A program made the translations under genes and the position numbers. DNA of 64,000 bases from assembly GCA_014584295.1 (NCBI GenBank), contig JACTNC010000053.1, positions 372,001 through 436,000 on the forward strand, given 5' to 3'. Source of the stretch: Verrucomicrobiota bacterium (lineage in GTDB: Bacteria > Verrucomicrobiota > Verrucomicrobiia > Opitutales > Opitutaceae). The notes under the pieces are model-generated. The model searched no databases, was not told the DNA's origin, and saw only the letters and a list, made by a program, of their open reading frames with translations. Shown here in pieces: positions 36,902-44,237 of the stretch. Position 1 is the stretch's first letter. Every line of letters begins with the position of its first letter.

Positions 36902-37876
36902 TCACTTCTCCTGAAACATCTTTTTCAGGTAGGTGACATTGGCGGAAAAGTTGTACCTGACATCCTTCGCTCTTCTCGCATCCCGGGATCGTTCAACAAC
37001 CAGCCAGCCCCGCCAGCCGATGTCATCCAGCGTCGCCTTGATCTGCTTCATGTTCACCTGCGGATCCTTCTCAAGCCACACGCCGTCCGTGTTCGTGGCA
37101 TGTATCTGTACAATCCGCTTTCTGCCCAGCTTCCTGATCTCAGCCGTCACATCACGATCGTTCTGAAGCGCGTTGGAAATGTTGAAATAACTCTTCACCG
37201 CGGGTGACCCCACCTCGTCGAGCAGCTTTGCCTCCCCGGCGGCATCCAAGGAGGTCTCGATGCCAACAATCACGCCGTAGTCCTGCGCCATCCGACCGGC
37301 GAGTTTCAGGCGCTCCACGATCGCGGGGCGGATCTGGGGACGCTTGACCAGGTCCCCTGCCACACCCAAGGGCAGAAAAGCCACACGGACTCCCATCGCC
37401 TTCATCGTTTCGAAGCAGCCCTTCAGCATCGCATCGATGTTCTCCCGCTCCGCAAAGGACTGCTGGTAGAATGCCGACATCGCGATTGAGGCTATCTCAA
37501 CTTTGTTGTTGCGCGCGGCATCCAGGAACGTCTGGCGGACCGCCGGATCCACAAGCTTGTTGTCAAAATTCGCCCGGTTTCCCAATCCGCCGATATCGAC
37601 CTCGACGCCGTCCGCTCCGATCTCTCTGGAGAGCGGAAAGGCGCCCACGTTCTGGCGCTTCAAGATCATCCAGTCGCACACCGCCACCCGATAGCGGAGT
37701 CCAGTCTCAGCCGCAGCAGATACCTGTTCGATTTCATCGCCGCTCGCGGTCGATGCCCCAGCGTGCAACCTGAAATACACGACCGTCGCCACCACGAGGC
37801 CCGCAGCGACAACAAGTATTCTTACTGCGGCAGGATGCCGCGGAATTGAGCTCAGGATTGCTCGCGGGGCGAACAT
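36902..37876 (-). CDS. Membrane-anchored sugar phosphate isomerase/epimerase-like protein (xylose isomerase-like TIM barrel)
   Basis: 324 residues. An N-terminal hydrophobic segment (about 18-36) is a signal anchor or uncleaved signal. The rest is a TIM barrel of the AP endonuclease 2 type: GADGVEVDIGGLGN, EIASIAMSAFYQQSFAER, GVIVGIETSLDAAGEAKLLD, and VQIHATNTDGVWLEKDPQVN with metal-type Glu/His/Asp positions. Exported members of this family are frequent beside Gfo/Idh oxidoreductases in Verrucomicrobiota and are presumed sugar epimerases. Substrate unknown. Confidence 0.8.
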   Translation of the reverse strand: MFAPRAILSSIPRHPAAVRILVVAAGLVVATVVYFRLHAGASTASGDEIEQVSAAAETGLRYRVAVCDWMILKRQNVGAFPLSREIGADGVEVDIGGLGNRANFDNKLVDPAVRQTFLDAARNNKVEIASIAMSAFYQQSFAERENIDAMLKGCFETMKAMGVRVAFLPLGVAGDLVKRPQIRPAIVERLKLAGRMAQDYGVIVGIETSLDAAGEAKLLDEVGSPAVKSYFNISNALQNDRDVTAEIRKLGRKRIVQIHATNTDGVWLEKDPQVNMKQIKATLDDIGWRGWLVVERSRDARRAKDVRYNFSANVTYLKKMFQEK

Positions 37877-37999
37877 GGGGGCGGAGCAAACGTTAGAAAA
37901 AATGCGTCACCATGCCATTTCAAAAACTCAATCGCAAAATCCGCACGCATATCGCTGAAGCCGAATCGATCCCCTCCTGATTCCATCCGTTCTCCGCCC

Positions 38000-39262
38000 T
38001 CACTGCTGCAGCGAGCGCAGCGCCTTCTCCACATCGACAATCGACATCAGCGCACGGGTTGGACGCGGATGATCCCCGTCGAACACACGCATCTGCCGAT
38101 GCGTTTCGATCGCGATCGTTGCTTCTTCCCTGACAAGGGCGTCGCCCGATTTTCCGGCCACACCGAGACCAAAGTGCCGCGATACGAAGTCATAAAAAGC
38201 CGCCCGCTTCGACGGCCCGTAGTCGTGCTTTTCGGCCGGGAGGTGCACATTCTCCACCTGGTCACGAGCTCCAAACAGCCCATAGACGTGCCGGAGAAAA
38301 GGGTACTCGCTCACCGCCGTGAATTTCGTCCAGTCATCGCCATCGGAAACGAGAAGCAACGGCCGCGGTGACGCCAGGCCTGCGATGAAAACATTGCTGG
38401 CATAATGATTTTCATTCCGGTGGATCGGCAATCCGCTCTCGCAGGGACAGCCCCCGAAGAAATAGGATGACACCATCACCACCGGCGCACTCAGGGTAAC
38501 GCGCGCATCCAGCGCCGTGAGCAGAATCGTCTGAGTCCCCCCACCCGATTCGCCGCTGACGGCGACGCGTGACCTGTCAACACCATCGAGTGAAAGCAGG
38601 AAGTCGAGCGCGCGCACCGCATTCCAGGTCTGAAGCGTCAAAGTAAAGGGACGCTTGTGCACCTCCTGCGTGACCTGGTCGATCGACTCCCCATAACCGA
38701 CCATTTCAATGGAAAGTACCACCGCCCCCAGACGAGCCAGCGTCGCACATCTTGCCTGCATCCAGGGAGTGAACCGCCCCTGGCGCGCATAGTCGTCCTC
38801 GGAGGCAATCGGTTTTCCGTGACCGTGGAGCGACAAGACCACCGGCAAGTTTCCGCCAGTCGGCACCCGGGGAAGGTAGAGGTTTCCGCAGACAAAATAT
38901 CCCGGCACCGACTCAAACGCGACATTCTCCACGGTGTATCCGTCATGTAGGCGCTTCTGTCTGCGGATGGCATTGAGCGGAGTCCTGCGTGGGAACGGTT
39001 TCAATCCCGCGCCGGCCTGAATCTGATCGCGCGCATGGCTGGCATAGCGCACCCAAGTACCGCGATCCTGGAAATAGCGCCGACCTTCCTCGAGTGTGGC
39101 TGCACCTTGCTCCGGAGTGAGGTACGGACCAGGACAGAGCGTCGGACCCTCTGCAGCCAGAGGTGGAAGCCCGGACGGGATCCATGTTTCGGGGGATGCA
39201 AACACTGGCATGGCCAGGACGAGGAGCAAGGGGATGCGCAGCACGTCAAACACTGTGAGCAT
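38000..39262 (-). CDS. Exported alpha/beta hydrolase, acetyl xylan esterase-like
   Basis: 420 residues from ATG 39262 (MLTVFDVLRIPLLLVLAM), which gives a clean signal peptide cleaved near VFA-SPE. The much longer open frame upstream is rejected because it runs antisense through the toxin-antitoxin pair. The hydrolase core is visible: GNLYLPRVPTGGNLPVVLSL, oxyanion HGHGK, and the nucleophile elbow VAVSGESGGGTQ with Ser in GESGG; catalytic Asp and His probably lie in VSDGDDWTKF and PAEKHDYG. It resembles the large exported esterases of polysaccharide degraders. Confidence 0.82.
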   Translation of the reverse strand: MLTVFDVLRIPLLLVLAMPVFASPETWIPSGLPPLAAEGPTLCPGPYLTPEQGAATLEEGRRYFQDRGTWVRYASHARDQIQAGAGLKPFPRRTPLNAIRRQKRLHDGYTVENVAFESVPGYFVCGNLYLPRVPTGGNLPVVLSLHGHGKPIASEDDYARQGRFTPWMQARCATLARLGAVVLSIEMVGYGESIDQVTQEVHKRPFTLTLQTWNAVRALDFLLSLDGVDRSRVAVSGESGGGTQTILLTALDARVTLSAPVVMVSSYFFGGCPCESGLPIHRNENHYASNVFIAGLASPRPLLLVSDGDDWTKFTAVSEYPFLRHVYGLFGARDQVENVHLPAEKHDYGPSKRAAFYDFVSRHFGLGVAGKSGDALVREEATIAIETHRQMRVFDGDHPRPTRALMSIVDVEKALRSLQQ

Positions 39263-39359
39263 CGCAGCCCGAATGACAATGCCTTTACAGGAGATTCCAA
39301 CAGGGCATTGAGCAGCACGAGCCTTGACGGAAAACCATGCTGTCATACACTCCTGCCAT

Positions 39360-39572
39360 ATGCGTACGACACTGAGCATTCGACTCGGTCCGGAATTGGC
39401 CGACTGGCTGAAGGAGCAGGCGCGTATCACCGGGCGTTCCCAGGGAAGCCTGGTCAAGGAGGCATTGGACAAGGCCCGCCAAACCGGCCAAACCAAGCCA
39501 TTCATGAATCTGGCTGGTTCCCTGGAGGGCCCGGCGAACCTTTCCCGGCGCAAAGGCTTTTCCAGGAAATGA
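39360..39572 (+). CDS. Ribbon-helix-helix antitoxin
   Basis: 70 residues from ATG 39360 (MRTTLSIRLGPELADWLKE). The beta-strand TTLSIRL followed by two helices with GRSQGSLVKEALDKA is the CopG/MetJ RHH fold. The C-terminal third (GQTKPFMNLAGSLEGPANLS) should wrap the toxin. Its stop overlaps the PIN gene start by ATGA. Such pairs autoregulate through RHH binding near their own promoter. Confidence 0.85.
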   Translation: MRTTLSIRLGPELADWLKEQARITGRSQGSLVKEALDKARQTGQTKPFMNLAGSLEGPANLSRRKGFSRK

Positions 39573-39970
39573 CGGGCATTGCAGATACCGGCTTCATCGT
39601 TGCCTTCCTCAACCGACGGGATGCTCACCATGCATGGGCCGTGGAACTCGCCCGCCAGGTGGATGAACCCTTGGTGACATGCGAGTCCGTCCTGGCTGAG
39701 GCAGTATTTCAAACCGGTTCCGCGGAGCGTGTGCTCGCATTGGTAAACACGGGATTGCTGCGCGTGGACTTTCAAGCTGCTGCTCACCAAACCCGTTTGG
39801 AATCACTGGCCAAACGCTACGCAGATCGCTCGCCCGACCTGGCAGACCTGTGCCTCATCTGCCTGAGCGAGCGCTTTCCCTCCCTCTCCGTGCTCACCGT
39901 TGACCGAGACTTCCACGGGTATCGTCGCCTGCAGCGGGGGGTGATTCCTGTGATCATGCCGTCCAAATAG
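39569..39970 (+). CDS. PIN-domain (VapC-like) ribonuclease toxin
   Basis: 133 residues. The PIN fold begins MTGIADTGFIVAFLNRRDAH, with Asp6. Conserved acidic positions appear as Glu44 (CESVLAEAVF, where Glu39 is an alternative), Asp90/Asp93 (SPDLADLCLI) and Asp112/Asp114 (TVDRDF), which would hold catalytic Mg2+. It is coupled by ATGA to the RHH antitoxin. The target RNA is unknown. Confidence 0.85.
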   Translation: MTGIADTGFIVAFLNRRDAHHAWAVELARQVDEPLVTCESVLAEAVFQTGSAERVLALVNTGLLRVDFQAAAHQTRLESLAKRYADRSPDLADLCLICLSERFPSLSVLTVDRDFHGYRRLQRGVIPVIMPSK

Positions 39971-39984
39971 GCGGTCGGATTCCC

Positions 39985-40887
39985 ATGACCTTTCCTATCG
40001 TCGACACGCATCAGCACCTCTGGGATCCCTTCCGCTTCAGCTACTCCTGGATGAAGGATTTGCCCTCGATCCGGAAACGAAGCATGATCGCCGAGTACCG
40101 GGAGGCGACGCAGGGGTTCAATATCATCCGGACTGTCTATGTGGACACCGACGTGGATGAGCAGGACCTCGCCGCCGAGGCAAAGGTCATCTTCGCCCTG
40201 GCAGACGAGCCATCCCATCGCATCGACGGTGCCGTCATGGGCGCCAGGATGGAAAAGGCAGATCCGCTCGCCCACCTGACTCCGTTTCTCACGCATCCCA
40301 AGCTCAAGGGCATCCGTCGTGTGCTTCACACCCAGCCCGACGATATTTTCCAGCAGCCCCAATTCATCGCGAACGTCCAGGCGCTGGCCGGTCTCAACCT
40401 CTCGTTTGACCTGTGCGTTCTCTCGCGCCAATTGCCGCTCGCGGTGACTCTCGTGCGCCAGTGTCCGAAAGTGACATTCATCCTGGATCACTGCGGGATC
40501 CCCGACATCAAGGGCGACGCCCTCGACCCTTGGCGGGCTCACATCGAAACCTTCGCGCGCGAATCCAATGTCACTTGCAAGATCAGCGGGATCGTCGCGT
40601 ATGCTGATTCACATTCCTGGACCGCGGAAACCCTCCGTCCCTACTTTGACCACGTCATCACCAGTTTTGGTTGGGATCGCGTGATGTGGGGTGGCGACTG
40701 GCCCGTCTGCACGATAACCTGCCCGTTGGCGGACTGGATTCACGCCGCTGTCAAGTTGACTGCCTCAGCCGACGCCGATCAGCGCGATCGCCTGTTTCGC
40801 CGCAACGCCGAACGGATATACCGCCTTTGCCAACCTCGCAAAGCTGGCGCCACCGACCCGCTCCTTGAAGTCGTCCCCGATCGTTAG
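39985..40887 (+). CDS. Amidohydrolase-2 family protein, probable sugar lactonase
   Basis: 300 residues of the metal-dependent TIM-barrel family that includes L-fuconolactone and L-rhamnono-lactone hydrolases. The metal motif is VDTHQHLWDPFRFSYSWM; KLKGIRRVLHTQPDD, FILDHCGIPDIKG, CKISGIVAYAD and the Asp-bearing VMWGGDWPVCTI are the other signatures. It starts 15 bases after the PIN toxin. The last 15 or so codons (RKAGATDPLLEVVPDR) lie inside a candidate attC site at 40828-40936, so the C-terminus may have been acquired when a cassette inserted. Confidence 0.85.
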   Translation: MTFPIVDTHQHLWDPFRFSYSWMKDLPSIRKRSMIAEYREATQGFNIIRTVYVDTDVDEQDLAAEAKVIFALADEPSHRIDGAVMGARMEKADPLAHLTPFLTHPKLKGIRRVLHTQPDDIFQQPQFIANVQALAGLNLSFDLCVLSRQLPLAVTLVRQCPKVTFILDHCGIPDIKGDALDPWRAHIETFARESNVTCKISGIVAYADSHSWTAETLRPYFDHVITSFGWDRVMWGGDWPVCTITCPLADWIHAAVKLTASADADQRDRLFRRNAERIYRLCQPRKAGATDPLLEVVPDR

Positions 40888-40936
40888 ACAGCGGATCGTG
40901 ACAGCCGGTGGCGTTGGCTCTAGCGCCTTGTTAGCT
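40828..40936 (-). repeat. Candidate attC recombination site 2 (end of cassette array)
   Basis: Read on the minus strand, the right part is TAACAAGGCGC then TAGAGCCAACGCCACCGG. It shares 22 of the first 27 bases with the site at 41759-41739, and it sits at the end of a minus-strand gene as attC should. The left part (TGCCAAC at 40828, GGCGCCACCG) forms an imperfect palindrome with it. R and L boxes deviate from the RYYYAAC / GTTRRRY consensus. It is weaker than the second site. Confidence 0.5.
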
Positions 40937-41630
40937 CTTTGTTCGTCAACGCTGCGAATTTCTCCTCGATACCTTGCTCGATCCGCTGGCGTTTAATGTC
41001 GGCCTTTTTCTCCTTCAACATCGAAACAAGCTTTCCCATTCCATCAGCGAGATCTGTGTTCGCAGACTTCCACTCGCCCTTCTTCTTGAAGGTCACCCCG
41101 GGGTAAGACGCATCCATGTCCGGTATCTTCCGACCTTCCTTCTGCACCTTCTCGATGATCTTCACGAGCTCATCTGGATCACCAAACGCGTAACCATTGA
41201 TGTAGGGACCAACCAACTGATAAAACGCGTTCTGTGCCTGGAGTAGCTCGAAACCAGCGCTTCCGATGCTCCCCATCTGCGTCTGATCGATGAGCATTCC
41301 AAACTGACGCCCGCGATACTGCGCGGAATAAAACCAGTAAATGGATTCTTTGCGATAACCAAAGTCATACAGCCTTATCGCGGCGACGTAGAGTTCGGGA
41401 AACGTAAGCCGGTCCCAGTCCTTCTGCATCGCGGCGATCGTCGCCAATACATCATCCTCCTTCACGGAGGCTAATCCTTTGCTGAAGCGTCCGACCTGAA
41501 CCGCTGGCCCGTCCGCATTGTAGAATGGCGTAATGTAAGCGTCTATATGAGAGTAGTCGATAGCGGGTTGTGCGGCGAGCGACAGGACCAGAGCACCCAT
41601 GGCAAAGAGCAGGATAAGCGGTTCTTTCAT
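40920..41630 (-). CDS. Exported protein of unknown function (cassette gene 2)
   Basis: 236 residues with a clear signal peptide (MKEPLILLFAMGALVLSLAA). The mature part is helical and rich in Tyr, Lys and Asp (DRLTFPELYVAAIRLYDFGY, ESIYWFYSAQYRGRQFGMLI), ending in a charged coiled coil (KEKKADIKRQRIEQGIEEKF). I do not recognise a family. The ATG lies only 7 bases after the end of an attC-like site and the last codons run into a second one, the arrangement of an integron gene cassette. Confidence 0.75.
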   Translation of the reverse strand: MKEPLILLFAMGALVLSLAAQPAIDYSHIDAYITPFYNADGPAVQVGRFSKGLASVKEDDVLATIAAMQKDWDRLTFPELYVAAIRLYDFGYRKESIYWFYSAQYRGRQFGMLIDQTQMGSIGSAGFELLQAQNAFYQLVGPYINGYAFGDPDELVKIIEKVQKEGRKIPDMDASYPGVTFKKKGEWKSANTDLADGMGKLVSMLKEKKADIKRQRIEQGIEEKFAALTNKELTRR

Positions 41631-41636
41631 ATTTTA

Positions 41637-41765
41637 AGGTAACGTCAAAGATGAGCCACGACGGTACTTGGCACGAGGCGTGCCTTTCGTGACAAGATCA
41701 CTTCAAAAGCCATTTCTGTACGACCCGTGCCAAGTCCCGGCGTTCGCTCTCGCGCCTTGTTCGGC
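41637..41765 (-). repeat. Candidate attC recombination site 1 between two cassette genes
   Basis: A 129-base imperfect palindrome. On the minus strand it starts GCCGAACAAGGCGCG then AGAGCGAACGCC, and ends near GGCTCATCTTTGACGTTACC. The arms pair: ACGCCGGGACTTGGCACG against the complement of the other arm, ACGACGGTACTTGGCACG, 16 of 18 matching. The L'' side has one extra base (GAGCGAAC against GAGCCAC), which corresponds to the conserved unpaired base of attC hairpins. It lies 22 bases after one stop and 7 before the next ATG. Confidence 0.7.
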
Positions 41766-41787
41766 TTTTTTGCCGTCGCTCGCTCGT

Positions 41788-42354
41788 CTACTGCATGTAT
41801 GCATCGAGGTGGATCTCGCCGATAGCCAGATTTGCGGTTCCAATCGCCCAGATTTGTCGCGTGTGGACCCAGGCGTACTTTTCTGCCGCCGTCGTCAGAA
41901 TGACATTCTCACATAGGTCGGCGACAGGCTGTGTAACACGTAGCGTCGCCACTCCATCGGCTGACAGTGCAATCTTGTGACCGTCCTCCGTCTCAATTAC
42001 TGCGTGGACGTCAAGATCCATGCGGCCGTCGGCGCGTATCTTGACGTAGTCGACACCGCTGACACGGCCAGTCAACCGCCCCATGGCTCGACCTTCAAAC
42101 GCAACATCGATCCGGGCACCTTGCGGGGGAACTGGGGACCCACCTGAGATGATAGATTGAAGCGAAAGACCATATTCCGTCATTCCGGTTATCTTGAGGT
42201 CGTATTCGTATATTTTTTCGCCCTTCATGGTGAACCCTATTTTCTCGCTTTGATTTGCTGGTTTCATCCGTCGCGAGAAGCGGGCGGCCAGCAGTTTGTT
42301 TTGCCGAACAGTGTAATTGAGACCAACTGACTTAAGCTTTTGCATGCATCGCAT
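41788..42354 (-). CDS. DUF3237-like protein (cassette gene 1)
   Basis: 188 residues. The C-terminal 120 resemble the DUF3237/UPF0311 beta-barrel pattern: GGSPVPPQGARIDVAFEGRA, GVDYVKIRADGRMDLDVHAV, IETEDGHKIALSADG and the ending WVHTRQIWAIGTANLAIGEI. The N-terminal 60 residues are basic and unassigned. No signal peptide is seen. The biochemical role of the family is unknown. On the minus strand a GTTAGGA box at 42380-42386 lies 26 bases before the start, matching a cassette boundary. The 5' flank is markedly AT-rich compared with the surroundings. Confidence 0.75.
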   Translation of the reverse strand: MRCMQKLKSVGLNYTVRQNKLLAARFSRRMKPANQSEKIGFTMKGEKIYEYDLKITGMTEYGLSLQSIISGGSPVPPQGARIDVAFEGRAMGRLTGRVSGVDYVKIRADGRMDLDVHAVIETEDGHKIALSADGVATLRVTQPVADLCENVILTTAAEKYAWVHTRQIWAIGTANLAIGEIHLDAYMQ

Positions 42355-42819
42355 GCGAGACTACAATCCACGATTTTATTCCTAACTGTTTTATCGATAA
42401 TTAGTTATAAAATATAAAATCCAGAAATGCTGCAGCCATCTTCGTGCAAAGGCCCAACCCATGCTCCTGAATGTTCGCAAAAGCTCAAGCCAGTACAGCT
42501 TTCGCTTTTGGAGCCTCAAATGCCCTCATTTGGAGTGTAATCATAACATCGGTTCGATCCGGAGAGATAGCTAACACTCTATCCAGAGTGATAGGTGACA
42601 CATCTGGCAGGGATGCCGTGGAAGAATGTCACTCAGATGGAAGAGATCATTCGTTTTGGGAGTCTGGCGCAGACTGATCCATTCACGAACACGGAACTGT
42701 GTGAGCAATCCAAAGTCAGCCGGACACCGCCACCTGCCTCGAACAAAATCCATGTGGGCAAGAGGTTGCCAGGGGGCCTTAACACCGGACATGAACCTTG
42801 TCCAGAATAGGGTGTCTGC
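42355..42819. other. Gene-free stretch: AT-rich cassette boundary and insertion-sequence debris
   Basis: The left 80 bases are strongly AT-rich and contain the GTTAGGA cassette-boundary box on the minus strand. The right half holds an IS481-like remnant (listed separately) that begins with two related 21-base repeats. No intact gene is seen. Confidence 0.6.
42557..42805 (+). pseudogene. IS481-like transposase N-terminal remnant
   Basis: From ATG 42613 the frame reads MPWKNVTQMEEIIRF, then FTNTELCEQSKVSR, then degenerates. IS481 transposases typically begin MPWK...M...F and continue ELC..FGISRKTGYKW, so this looks like a decayed 5' end. Just upstream, two imperfect direct repeats (ATCCGGAGAGATAGCTAAC and ATCCAGAGTGATAGGTGAC) at about 42557-42600 look like an insertion-sequence end. 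The catalytic DDE part is absent. Confidence 0.45.
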
Positions 42820-43092
42820 ATGACAAACGTCTCCCATACCGAAGCCCAGGAAAAGCTGGCCTCCTTTTGGGATGCAACCATTTCCACCCGTGAGCCCATC
42901 GTGCTGGAGAGGCGGGGTCATGAATCCGTGATCATGCTGCCTCTGGACGAATGGCGCGGCATCGTGGAAACGGCTCACCTTCTGCGGTCTCCCGCCAATG
43001 CCAGACATCTGCTCGGTGCCCTCCGGCGCTTAGAATCCGGCAAGGGGCTGAAACTGACGCCGAAGCAACTGGCTTCTCGGGTCAAGGCATGA
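42820..43092 (+). CDS. yefM: YefM-family antitoxin
   Basis: 90 residues of the Phd/YefM family: an N-terminal DNA-binding part (MTNVSHTEAQEKLASFWDAT, ERRGHESVIMLPLDEWRGI) and the toxin-binding segment ETAHLLRSPANARHLLGAL, close to E. coli YefM. It masks YoeB and represses the operon. The stop overlaps the yoeB start (ATGA). It begins right after the insertion-sequence debris, so its promoter may derive from there. Confidence 0.92.
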   Translation: MTNVSHTEAQEKLASFWDATISTREPIVLERRGHESVIMLPLDEWRGIVETAHLLRSPANARHLLGALRRLESGKGLKLTPKQLASRVKA

Positions 43093-43411
43093 GTCAAACG
43101 GCCCGCGTGCTGGTTTTTGACTGGGACTTCCTGGCAGACTTGGCGCATTGGGTGGCTTCGGATTGCAAGGTTGCGTTGAGGATCCTCCAGCTTGTCGAAG
43201 CCGTTCATCGCGATCCTTTCAGCGGTCTGGGTAAACCCGAGCCCTTGCACGACCTCGGCTCAGGTGTCTGGTCGCGTCGTATCACCCAGGAGCACCGTCT
43301 GGTCTATATCGTGAAAGAGGACCGCCTCCTTTTCGCACAGGCACGCTATCACTATGCGTGAATCACGAAACTGGGCTTTTACTCGAGGTCGGGAATGATT
43401 CTCGGTCCTCA
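43065..43411 (+). repeat. Direct repeat, copy 2: yoeB block plus noncoding tail
   Basis: Partner of 28252-28598, colinear without gaps. This copy retains the full antitoxin gene upstream, so it is probably closer to the ancestral arrangement. Confidence 0.85.
43089..43361 (+). CDS. yoeB: YoeB-family mRNA interferase toxin
   Basis: 90 residues. The ribosome-dependent ribonuclease residues are present as Glu51 (GKPEPLHD), Arg70 (EHRLVY), His88 and Tyr89 (RYHYA), and the SRRITQEHRLVYIVKEDRLL block matches E. coli YoeB. Trp12 and Trp21 of the N-terminal helix are kept, unlike Trp12 in the orphan copy at 28276. It is coupled by ATGA to yefM. A longer frame reading upstream lies out of phase inside yefM and is rejected. 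Confidence 0.93.
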   Translation: MSQTARVLVFDWDFLADLAHWVASDCKVALRILQLVEAVHRDPFSGLGKPEPLHDLGSGVWSRRITQEHRLVYIVKEDRLLFAQARYHYA

Positions 43412-43688
43412 GCCGCGCCCGCCGGGTCTTTCCCAATTGGTCCGGCGCGGCTGCGATGGATCTGCGACCATGCAAGGAGAGATACGAAGGGTGCGCCGCT
43501 TTCGCTCGGTCGGCGTAATTGGACCAGTCCGAGTTTCACAGGTCGATCAGCACGAGCTGCGCCTTTCTCCAGGACTGAGGCTCTGCAAGAAGTTGGACAT
43601 CACATCGTTGCCACAGAGGCGCCCTGCCCCGGATTTCGATGGATTTTCCCCTTGTCCGGTGCCGCGGTGACCGGCACAAGGAAGCCTC
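43362..43688. other. Intergenic stretch with hairpins upstream of pyrR
   Basis: The first 50 bases are the duplicated toxin tail. A 9-bp inverted repeat (AGCCGCGCC / GGCGCGGCT at 43411-43419 and 43444-43452) follows. The last 40 bases hold the pyrR leader hairpin. No gene is convincing. Confidence 0.6.
43650..43681 (+). promoter_or_regulatory. Leader hairpin overlapping the pyrR ribosome-binding site
   Basis: An 11-bp stem with one bulged C pairs CCTTGT-CCGGT (43650-43660) with ACCGG-C-ACAAGG (43670-43681), loop of 9. The right arm includes the start of the likely Shine-Dalgarno AAGGAAG (43678-43684), 4 bases before the GTG start, so folding would hide the ribosome-binding site. Confidence 0.45.
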
Positions 43689-44225
43689 GTGTGCGCCGCG
43701 CAATCACTCACCGCCGCAGAAATTCATGCCGCCGTCGACCGGCTGGTTCGGGCCATTTCCGAGCGGCACCGCGGTGAGAACAAGGTCATCCTGCTTGGAA
43801 TCGCCAACGGCGGCGTCACCTTGGCCCGCCGACTCGGTGCCCGTCTCAACTGGAAACACGTCGGCACTCTCGACATCTCCTTCCATCGCGACGACATCGG
43901 GCGCAATCCCATCCCCAAGGAATTTGCACCGACCATCATTCCCGCCGACGTCAACGGCGCGGTCGTTCTCCTGGTCGACGATGTGCTCTTCTCCGGGCGC
44001 ACCGTAAAGGCGGCCTTGGATGAACTCTTCGATCACGGACGCCCGGCTCGGGTTGAACTCGCCGTGTTGATCGACCGCGGCAGTCGCAAGCTTCCCATCG
44101 CGGCGGACTTCGTCGGGCTAAGCCTCCACGTCGGTGACGAAGAAAAGATCAATGTGATCCTCGACCCCGCGCGCCCGGCCAATGACGCGGTTCACATCAC
44201 GGCAAAAAAGCCGGACGCACGTTAG
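43689..44225 (+). CDS. pyrR: Bifunctional pyr operon regulator / uracil phosphoribosyltransferase
   Basis: 178 residues from GTG 43689. PyrR binds pyr mRNA when UMP is high and has uracil phosphoribosyltransferase activity. The fold is a type I phosphoribosyltransferase: HRGENKVILLGIANGGVTLA, TLDISFHRDDIGR and the PRPP loop VVLLVDDVLFSGRTVKAALD, followed by RPARVELAVLIDRGSRKLPI. It is the first gene of pyrR-pyrB-pyrC, 12 bases before pyrB. A leader hairpin covers its ribosome-binding site. Confidence 0.93.
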   Translation: MCAAQSLTAAEIHAAVDRLVRAISERHRGENKVILLGIANGGVTLARRLGARLNWKHVGTLDISFHRDDIGRNPIPKEFAPTIIPADVNGAVVLLVDDVLFSGRTVKAALDELFDHGRPARVELAVLIDRGSRKLPIAADFVGLSLHVGDEEKINVILDPARPANDAVHITAKKPDAR

Positions 44226-44237
44226 CCCATTCCTTTC

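Noticed and set aside
39263..39790. Upstream extension of the exported esterase frame to 596 residues
   Set aside because: The extension runs antisense through the RHH and PIN genes, and a clean signal peptide starts at ATG 39262.
41637..41765. Reading the long palindrome as a simple terminator
   Set aside because: It has no T-tract, is much longer than a terminator, and its first 27 bases recur at the end of the next gene, which fits attC better.
42571..43008. Minus-strand frame of 145 codons over the yefM region
   Set aside because: It is antisense to yefM and to the IS481-like remnant, with no coherent domain.
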